A stretch of 64,000 nucleotides of DNA from Thozetella sp. PMI_491 (Eukaryota > Ascomycota > Sordariomycetes > Chaetosphaeriales > Chaetosphaeriaceae), in NCBI GenBank assembly GCA_021432635.1, contig MU270066.1:248001-312000 (forward strand), given 5' to 3'. The notes below the pieces were generated by a model. It saw only the letters and a program-made list of their open reading frames with translations, was not told the origin of the DNA and made no database searches. The position numbers and the translations under genes were made by a program. This document shows, in pieces, positions 56,210 to 64,000 of this stretch (the stretch's first letter is position 1; each line of letters begins with the position of its first letter).

Positions 56210-56618
56210 CTAGCAGTCTTCTTGACTTGATGCGCTGGCACATGATTGTGTGATGAAGTCGAGCACAAGAATGTCCTTGGCAAGCTTCCCTGATACGAAG
56301 GCTATTAGTTCCTGGTGTGCCTCGTCGTCCTTGACGAAATAGAGCCGATCCTCTTCGGATGCAAAAGTCGTGACTGATGCTAGGTTGAAGCCTGATTGCG
56401 CGTCAGCAACTTCGCATACGGTTGCGCATGATCGTTATTGTCCCACCTCTACTGCGAACAGGGGCCGCGGGCCGGGTTGAACCACATCGGATGTCCAATA
56501 TGTATGACTTGCCATTTCTCATCGCCTTGTCTTTCAGACCTAGTATGATCTCCATAGCTGACTGGAGATCCGCAGTAGCTTGGAACGAGTAGAGGACGAT
56601 GTGCTGAATCGGATCCAT
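56210..56618 (-). CDS. Dabb (dimeric alpha/beta-barrel) domain protein
   Basis: Two exons, 56447-56618 and 56210-56391, 55-bp intron; 117 residues in frame. The start is at MDPIQHIVLYSF, the typical first strand of stress-responsive A/B barrel proteins (HIVLFxF). After the intron come GFNLASVTTFASEEDRLYFV and DDEAHQELIAFVSGKLAKD, the second strand and the helix with the conserved histidine. The donor GTGGGA is weak, and an alternative upstream donor would shorten the linker. Relatives in fungi and plants include small cyclases (olivetolic acid cyclase type) and stress proteins. Placed between the FAH gene and the regulator, and carrying the same promoter motif, it may act on a product of the hydroxylase. 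Confidence 0.85.
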
Positions 56619-56703
56619 GGTTGACGCTGTAGTGATTATGGATGCTGGATCGAGGCTCATAGCGACAGCTTGTTCGACAGATGGAGACAATTTCTAGCTA
56701 TAT

Positions 56704-56712
56704 GTCCCGCAA
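56704..56712 (-). promoter_or_regulatory. TTGCGGGAC site in the Dabb gene promoter
   Basis: GTCCCGCAA on the plus strand, 86-94 bases before the Dabb start, within the 192-bp spacer to the regulator gene. A C-rich run follows near 56792-56806. Confidence 0.6.
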
Positions 56713-56810
56713 GGGTATGGGGTATGTCTTGGTTTATGGGACCAGAAAACATTACAATTCGGGGGAAAGTGGTTGGTTGGACATGTGGCCCCCCTCTGCC
56801 CCCCCCTTCT

Positions 56811-59469
56811 CTAGTATCCACCACAGGCCCCAGTAACCGATGGGACATCGCTAACTAACGCCTCTAGTATCGCCGCGTATTTTCGCGTGAGTTCCCAGTG
56901 GCCAATGCGCTTAAGGATGTCAATAAGCTGATATATAGTAGGCGGGCCAATATCGGGCTGGCCTTCGGCAGACCACGGGTTCTCGTTATGGCGGGATACA
57001 CCCCGGCTCGGGGAGTTAAACTCGGGCAGATCGGCGTGCTGCCTGAGCGCCGTCGATGCGCGGGACGCGTCAGCGTAAGTGTTATAGCAGTGGAGTACCA
57101 GTCCCGCGACAAAAAGATTATGCGGAACGTGGATCGTGGGCTCAGTGTTGATGCGTAGTCGCTCCACGTGATGCAGGACGCGCAGTGCATGCATCGCGCA
57201 TTTCTGGCCATTTTCATGCGAAGCCCAAGCCCGCATCAGCTCGGTGCTTGCTGCTGCCTCCTGGTACCCATCTCGACCGACTGCTTTCTCTAGCAGGTCT
57301 ACGTCTGCGTAGGAAGAGATGAAGGCGGAATGCCAGAGTATCATCAGGCAGAAGGGGTCCGAGACGAGACTATCCCCGTGGGCGCCTATCCATCCCAGTA
57401 GCATGTCGCGATAGTACTGCGAGGATCCTTCCTCCAGTGCTCCAGAGCTACCTGCCTCGCTAATCGAGGCTTTGATTCCGGCGAGAGCTGCATATCCGTA
57501 GAAACGTGACTGAACGGGCTGCCCAACGCCCGGATCTGCTTGGGCAGAAGAGAGTCGTATCCGCCGCAATATGAGGCTCTTCCACTTGGTGGCTGTAGGG
57601 GCTGCAAAGAGATCGTCCGAGGCACAACTGGGGACATTCTCCGGCTTGTGTCTAAGGAGTGGCTCGTGATGGAACAGACCTACATCGTCAGGGAGAGGGC
57701 AAGCGGTGCCGAGTCTGGAGTGCACAACTTACCACATAGAAGTGAGTCATGGACAAAGATACCTAAAAGCATTCTACGCCGCGCAAGATCAAAATCTGTT
57801 AGCGGGATTCAGCCCGGTAGGGAGATGACCGAGGCTTCACCGTATTCGCTCCTCTGCAAATATCCATGCCTGCCAAGTACTCTCCAAAGTAGAGTCGTCG
57901 AGGGTGTTTAGGTCTGGTATGGGGTTGCGCAGCCCAAATACCTTGGTCTTTCGTGCCCACTTTTTCGTGTCAGAGTCCAGACAAATCGAGACCGTGAAGA
58001 GGCGGTGCCGTCTTACCGAAATCACAGTGCCATGAAATGCCTCTACGAGGATGAGGTATTTGGGGTTCTAGAAACATTAGGCGTGTTTCACTCGGTGCGA
58101 CAAACACAAACACGTGCGACATACACCAGAAAGGAGCCCAAAAGTCTGGCCTAGAAGCGCAGTCTGCACCAGGAGGGTGGCCGGGCGGCCCTCTCGCGCT
58201 ATATGAGATTCCCACTGGCGCGACGATCAGCAATCTGCAACAGGTACGAGGCTTAGAGGCAGAAGTACCGTAGCCAGGACGACCTTGTTCAGGCGCTCAA
58301 AGATAACCACGCCTTGCCGAAAAGCCTTTGCGCTACCGACGAATAGGCTGCCCAAAGAGCAGATAGACAGCAGCAAGAGCGCGTTTTCAGACTGGGGCCG
58401 GAAGGTAGAGGAGTGAATCACGGGGAAGATAGGATTGAACCTTTCGAAAAACAACCGAATGCATAGGTTCTAGCACCAGAGCGCTTAGCATAGAACGGAG
58501 GCTCAACACCGTCATTAAAAGAAATTGAGAGAATACCATGAATTCCGTAGAAGGCAAGAATGACTCGAACTGCTCGGGCTGGATCCGCCTCAGGAGATGC
58601 GCGCGGTATCTGTCGTCGACGCGATCTTGGGCCTGGCTAGTCTCGACCGGTGTGACGAAGCCGGGGTTGTCAGGCAGATGTGTGACCCATAACTGCTGCA
58701 CGGATCCGCCTACACTAGCGCCCAGCGTAGGTTCGTGGGCAGGGGGTAGGCGGCCGCCGACGAGCTCCGGATGCAGGTTGACGGCAGGATAGCTCCATTC
58801 CGAGATGGCAGCCATGATGCTTGTGTCGAGAGCATTGAGGTTGAAGTCAGAGGCCAGGAACCACGATGGGTCAACATCGCACACCAACGACGGCGAAGCA
58901 AGCGAGCCCGCGTATAACGAAGGGATGGCCGGTGGGATGTCCGCGTGGGCTACCCCTGGCGGTTCTGCCGCGTCCTGCGGCTCTGGGCAGGCGACGCCGA
59001 CCAGCTGGGTGACAAGCGGCGAGCCAGGGGCCCGTGCCAGGGCCCCGGGGGAGATGTGCGAGGAGCTCGGTGTAGATGTGCTTGCGGTCGGCGGGTGCGG
59101 CACATGCCAGCCGGCCGCGGCCGACTGACTTCCCGGTAGTGCGGAAGTTTTGGAGCCGGAACCAGTCGAGGAGAGGTCATCCTCCAAGCCGCCCGAGTGC
59201 GATTTCAGGTGACGGAGGAGAGTGTCGCTAAGGGTGGACCCGGTCAGCTCAACCGGCTCGCCTCGGTGGGGTCCGCACTCAAGCCGACAGTGAAGGGAAG
59301 AAGGGGGGGACTGTGCCTACTTGCGCGTGTATGTCTTTCGGCACCGGCGGCACGTGAATGGCCGTTCCTTAGTGTGTGACCGCTCATGGCGGGCGAGATG
59401 GTCAGCTTTGGTGAAGGATTTGTCGCAATACGTGCACTGGCGCCGGGTGCTGTCGCCATGTCGTGGCAT
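56811..59469 (-). CDS. C2H2 zinc-finger transcription factor with fungal-specific trans domain
   Basis: Eight exons: 59321-59469, 58537-59227, 58269-58469, 58125-58214, 58017-58067, 57841-57959, 57733-57773 and 56811-57679. The sum is 2211 bases and the product 736 residues. Two C2H2 fingers are at the N-terminus: C12/C15/H28/H32 and C40/C43/H56/H60 ([21 protein letters not shown], trimmed here to the first finger). The first intron splits the second finger. A Ser/Pro-rich linker follows, then the fungal-trans region: [53 protein letters not shown] and [10 protein letters not shown]. It is likely the pathway-specific activator of the surrounding cluster. Its leader holds a motif copy inside an inverted repeat, suggesting autoregulation. 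Confidence 0.92.
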
Positions 59470-59976
59470 TTTGCGGCGGGGAGGCTACCATCTGCGGGAC
59501 GGGACCGCAGATGTGTGCGTAGGTGAAGTGGGTGAGAATCCGGGGTTTGGTCGTTTCGGTTAGTTATTACAGACGACTCATTCGTCGTCCTTCGGGGGGA
59601 GGTCAACTGCGGAGGCGGGGCTTTGGGGCAGGGTGGAGAATTGGCTGGGGATACGGGGTGTGGGGCGTGGGACTGGCGCGAAATGAGTAACTAGCCCCTT
59701 TTCCCTGTGTCTCCCTAATGCCAACACCCCACACAGTAAACCATATGTGGTCTGGCGTGGGTTTCTCCTGGCATTGTGCGGAGGTAGCCACGGCATGGGA
59801 TCGAGCCTGGGCCGTGGGCCTCCAGATATGGCAGTTTGGAGCAAGTGTTCGGTATTAGAGGGTCAGTCCATCCTCTCAACTATTGCCGTGGACAGGGCTC
59901 ATCATTCCTCTTCTACCACTCTCCTTCTTCCGGAGAGTTGCCAGCCCTCATACCCTAGAGTCTGTCCCCGTTCATC
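59470..59976. promoter_or_regulatory. Divergent promoter of the regulator and transporter genes
   Basis: 507 bp between two outward-facing starts, so the zinc-finger factor and the MFS transporter can be co-regulated. It contains the inverted repeat described separately. Confidence 0.75.
59489..59513. promoter_or_regulatory. Inverted repeat with CTGCGGGAC, operator-like
   Basis: CATCTGCGG, seven bases, CCGCAGATG: perfect 9-bp arms (a CGG-N7-CCG dyad). The left arm and spacer include CTGCGGGAC, one mismatch from the cluster 9-mer. It lies about 20 bases before the regulator ATG. Confidence 0.65.
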
Positions 59977-61948
59977 ATGGAAGACCGGGCGGAGCTCGTG
60001 CCAGGCACTGAGGTCATGGCGGACCTCGGTGATGCCCACTTAGTGCACGCGCAATCCTCCCTCGACTCCGTCGTTCTCATTCCGCAGCCGACGGACGATC
60101 CTCACGACCCTCTGGTGGGCTTTCCCTCCGTGCTCATGCTGGCGCTGCCCCTTCCTGCACTCGTGCTCGTTTCGTGTCTAATACATCCTCGCTAGAACTG
60201 GTCGGCTCTGTGGAAGAACTTGGTCATTTTCACCCAAGGCTCTTTTGTGCTCTTGAGTGTCATTACCAATCTGTCTATCGCCCCCCTCGCACCGGTTTAT
60301 ATGCATGAATGGGGCAAGTCGGAGTCCGAAGTTGCTATCTTGGTACGCTTCTCTCGTCCAGGTCAACCCAGTTGCCATCGGAACAAGCAGCTTACGCGAT
60401 GATCTGACCTTTAGACCGGAGCTACCGTGCTTGCCTTGGGCTATGCGAACTTCATCATCATCCCTTGCAGCGAGATATTCGGCCGTCGTCCCGTCCTCGT
60501 CGTCTGTGCCTTGATCACGATCGGCTCCTGCATCTGGCATGCTCTCGCGACCTCCTATGAGTCCTTTCTAGGGGCTCGCATTCTCACCGGCCTAGGCGCA
60601 GCGGCCAACGAGAGCGTCATGCCAGTCGTCATTGCCGACATGAAATTCCTCCACCAGCGAGGCAGATATATCGGTGTCTACTTGTAAGCCACGCCAACGC
60701 AAAATGCTCGTTTCTGCTCCGCCGTCTCTGACAGCCGCCTCCAGCTATTGCTATTTCATGGGCCTGTTTCTAGGCCCCATCATATCTGGCGCGGTAGCTG
60801 AGCGAACCTCGTGGCGATGGTTCTTCTGGGCTTGCACAATCGCCCAGTGCGTCAACTTCGTGTTCATATGCGTCGCCTTCCCAGAGACAAGACGAATGCC
60901 GCTAGCTGGCTCCTCGAACTCTTCGAGTGCACCCACTACCCAAACGCCGCCATCAAAATCATCTGACAAGGATTGTGGCGACCAACAGGTCGAGGACCGT
61001 ATCGATCCGGAAGCCCACCGACGCATCAGCGATGGCCGCCCGAGCAAGAAGCAGTTTGGCCTTTTTCAGGCCGTAGACCGAGCCGCCATGCGCGCACTGG
61101 TTCTCCACGTGGTCACACCGATCCGGATTTTCTTCTTTCCTATCATCTTTTGGTCGGCCATGTCCATGGGAGCTGCGGCCAATGCTCTCCTGTGCGTCAA
61201 TCTTCTCCAGTCTCAGGCGCTCTCTGCTCCGCCGTATAATTTTACTCCCCAGAACGTAGGGTTCGCCAACTTCGCGCTCGTCGTCGGCGGCATCATCGGC
61301 CTCACTGTTGCCGGGCCTTGGTCTGACTGGATAGCGATGCGCGCCACCAAAAAGAACGGCGGGATCCGGGAGCCCGAAATGCGGCTGCCCTCTCTGATTC
61401 CGTTCGTAGCCGCCGTCGTGGTTGGTATGACCGTGCGTACCCTCCGATGGCCCTGTTCGCTGTCCTTCATCCTTCTAACAAGAGGGTAGGTGGTTGGAGC
61501 AGGCTTACAGAATGGCTGGCCGTGGGAGTCTGTCATCATTGTTGGCTTTGGCCTAGTAGGCTTCATTGTCGTGTCAATCCCGACGCTTTGCACCACGGTA
61601 AGCGCCCCGCTCTTTGCGCTTTCAGTATGCGTCCGCTAACGAGCTAAAGTATGCCATCGACTGCTATAAGCCCATTGCAGGTCAGATTATGGTCATTAGC
61701 ACTGTGTGCAAGAACACGTTTGGCGTAAGTCTCGACCATCATTCCTCTCCGCGCATGTTACTGACGGGTTACAGTTCGGAATGTCGTACTACATCAATAA
61801 CTGGGCTGCCCAGAGTGGATTTGGTCCCCCGGTCTACATGATGATGGCATTGACAGCTGGCTTCCCGCTGGCTGGGTTAATCGTGTTTACTTTCTGGGGC
61901 AAGACATTTCGCAAGTTTACGCGAAACTCTAAGGTCCATGAATTTTAG
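59977..61948 (+). CDS. MFS transporter (DHA1-type drug/metabolite exporter-like)
   Basis: Seven exons: 59977-60114, 60196-60342, 60415-60683, 60745-61432, 61490-61597, 61650-61724 and 61775-61948. Introns are 50-81 bp and the product is 532 residues in frame. About twelve membrane segments. Recognisable parts are NWSALWKNLVIFTQGSF, TGATVLALGYANFIIIPCSE, FGRRPVLVV (the loop 2-3 motif), ARILTGLGAAANESVMPVVI, GRYIGVYFYCYFMGLFLGPI and AERTSWRWFFW. A central cytosolic loop is Ser/Thr-rich. The pattern fits the proton-antiport MFS group that exports drugs or metabolites, or imports small organics. Its divergent layout with the zinc-finger regulator suggests uptake or export of the cluster's phenolic compound. 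Confidence 0.92.
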
Positions 61949-62935
61949 CGCAACCTCTGCTTCGCTACAATGGAGTGTATTTTGACATGATAATGGAGAT
62001 ACTGCTTGCCACGGCTACTCTCTCCCGGCTATTTAACTGATGAGTCGACCTATTACTTCGTATGACGATCTGAACAAGGAAGTTGACGTGGTCCTCGCCT
62101 GACTGAATAGCAGACCGTCTAGCTCGTAAGCCTACTGCGCAGTTTCGAGCGCTGAATCCATGGCTCAATGCGAACTGTGATTTGGGTATTGGGCAGGTGG
62201 TTTGTGTCTCTTGAATGGAGGTGAGCGAGGAATGGAACACAGGTTGAGTTAGTTAATAGTTGAGGAAGTGGTACAGTTTCAATATGATCAATCTGCACTC
62301 ATTGGTTAACTATCCGAATTTGTAGTATATCAAACTCCACAAGATCAATGGGAACTAGTACCATACGAATACGGCAAGACAACCTAACGGCGAAGGCTAG
62401 TAGCCCTTAGGAATGACTACCCCTTAGCTAGTAGATTGGGCACCCTGGGAAGAACGGGCTAATTACCCCGGATCCGGGTTATAAGTCTTCCGTAGCATCT
62501 TCTTCCCACGGAGAAGCTCGCGCAATTCATGTAACCGCTGTGGGCCATCCGCGGAGGTTCCCACGCGGGGTTCCGTGCGGGGGAGACAGGCATCTTTCTG
62601 TGGGGTACAGGGACGGGTCAAGATGCCTGGGTACTCGATGGCACCATGGAAGGATGCAATGAGGAGTGAATGGCTGGGACGGTTGCCTTGGAAAGGGGCA
62701 CGTGAGTGCAATGCTACCCACACATCAGAAACGGGAGACTTCTCTTCTAAGCGGATGCGAGGCAAGTGTGAGTGAAAAAGTCCGATGGAAATAAAAATCC
62801 GTCCACTTAGAGGGCTTGGGATTGGCCTGTGGCTGAGCTCACGCGCAATCGAGTATAAGATGGCTTGCGCTCTGTGGCAATCTAGGCCCTGAACGTCGTT
62901 ATACTCTTGGCCATTGGCTATCAGTCTCTTTAAAC
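61949..62935. other. Intergenic, no gene seen
   Basis: 3' flank of the transporter gene and promoter of the GH43-type gene. No TTGCGGGAC site was found here. Confidence 0.6.
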
Positions 62936-64000
62936 ATGCTCCCTGCTAAGATAATCACAGTTCTGGGATGGGCTGCCACTGCTCTAGGTGTCTCCTACAT
63001 CGCGCCAGGTGCTGTGTGGTACGACACCAATGGGGTCAGAATTGATGCCCACGGCGGCATGGTCTTCGAGCGGAGCGGTACCTTTTATTGGGTTGGATAT
63101 GCTGCTGAGAGTGAGTCGCAGATATTTGTAACATATTCAATGATAAAGCTGAAAATATTCAAGACCAAACGCCAATGATGTATTCTTCGACGGATCTAAT
63201 GAATTGGTCCAACCTTGGTGCAGTATCCGCAGTCACACAATTGTGGCGGCCCAAGTACGCCAAACCGAATGGGAGCTTCTGGGTATGTATTCTCCGGCAG
63301 TTCGATGGCCGGGCAGACAATCTGCAAAGGCGCGAAGCGACATATCTAATAATATGATGATTGTAGATATATGGCCAGTACAATCGTACCGCTATGTCGC
63401 TCAGGTCGGCTTCATTGACTTCGGGTTACAAGGAGGTTGAGGCAGTAAACCTCCCACCAAACAACTACACATACTCTGACACCGGAATGTTTTTTGACCC
63501 AGACGCTAGTAAGGGAGAAAGACTGCCAACTGCACAAAGGGAGTTTCTTACCAGAGAATAGATACCTACTATCTTCTAACGAGCGCCGACCACAACGTCA
63601 TTCAGATTAACCAAATTGACGCCGATGGATCTGTAGGTTCGCGCATATGCGCCCTCGGTTAGTCCTCTCCTACACAATCCATCACCACCCCTTGTTAACC
63701 ATTCCCAGCGCAAGGTGCATACGAGGCGCCAGGCATCGTGAAGGTGGACGGATACTACTACCTTATCGCCTCGTCCAAGACTGGCTATCGGGCGAATCCG
63801 AACAAGGTGTTTTATGCTTCAGCGCTCGCGGGACCGTGGGCAGGCGGCACCGATATTGCCCCAGAAGCTGAAAACACCTACGGATCGCAGAACAGCTTCG
63901 AGTTCACCCTCAAAGGCTCCAAGACCACTACTTACATATACATGGGAGACGCTTGGGACTCAACTGGTAGCGCTGCGTCGACCTATATGTGGCTACCAAT
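62936..64000 (+). CDS. Secreted glycoside hydrolase, GH43-type (3' end outside window)
   Basis: Five exons so far: 62936-63110, 63164-63282, 63367-63508, 63562-63657 and 63709 onwards to the edge; introns 51-84 bp with agreeing phases. A signal peptide (MLPAKIITVLGWAATALG) precedes a five-bladed propeller. DTNGVRIDAHGGMVFERSG and FYWVGYAAE form the first blade, YSSTDLMNWSNLG the second, then RPKYAKPNGSFWIYGQYN and DTYYLLTS-like NTYYLLTSADHNVIQIN, and GAYEAPGIVKVDGYYYLIAS with the candidate catalytic glutamate. The layout resembles GH43 galactan 1,3-beta-galactosidases. It probably trims arabinogalactan or pectic side chains outside the cell. No sign that it belongs to the aromatic cluster. 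Confidence 0.88.

Noticed and set aside
62936-64000. GH43-type gene as a sixth member of the aromatic cluster
   Set aside because: Its roughly 1-kb promoter lacks the TTGCGGGAC motif and its predicted function is unrelated.

Overview
The window comes from a filamentous ascomycete (Pezizomycotina). The genes have short GT-AG introns, mostly 49-107 bp, and the protein families are typical of these fungi: HET, NACHT-ankyrin STAND, CFEM receptor, Clr5, fungal-specific transcription factor domain, wax-synthase-like acyltransferase and small cysteine-rich secreted proteins. I built the exon models by hand. Nearly every multi-exon model closes in frame, which is the main support for them. Two assembly gaps are present, one inside an ankyrin repeat array and one after a poly-C run.

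Layout. 1-5 kb: the 5' part of an unknown PPxY-containing gene, a wax-synthase/MBOAT-like acyltransferase and an eight-cysteine small secreted protein. 5-9 kb: a STAND (NLR-like) locus in which a nucleoside-phosphorylase-like gene and a NACHT-ankyrin gene sit 17 bp apart in different frames; it looks like a split PNP-NACHT-ANK gene. 10-23 kb: a GNAT acetyltransferase; a divergent pair for choline to glycine betaine (choline oxidase and betaine aldehyde dehydrogenase); a CYSTM-like protein; an acyl/aryl-CoA ligase; a secreted acid phosphatase. The dehydrogenase, oxidase and ligase end in SKL, AKL and SRL, so all three are predicted to be peroxisomal. 23-32 kb: mostly non-coding, with one CFEM-Pth11-type receptor. 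32-45 kb: an orphan protein, a secreted beta-propeller, an extended SDR reductase, a DUF1295-type membrane protein, a second small secreted protein and a Clr5-domain protein. 45-50 kb: a HET-domain gene between two decayed transporter fragments, then a third small secreted protein.

51.9-61.9 kb: a compact five-gene cluster with an MhpA-like FAD aromatic hydroxylase, an FAH-family hydrolase, a Dabb (alpha/beta-barrel) protein, a C2H2/fungal-trans transcription factor and an MFS transporter. The 9-mer TTGCGGGAC, on either strand, occurs five times in the short promoters of the three enzyme-type genes. A one-mismatch copy lies inside a 9-bp inverted repeat just upstream of the transcription factor start. 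This looks like a cluster-specific regulon with an autoregulatory site, and it is the most interesting signal in the window. The window ends inside a GH43-type glycoside hydrolase gene that lacks the motif.

No rRNA, tRNA, CRISPR array or convincing intact mobile element was seen.
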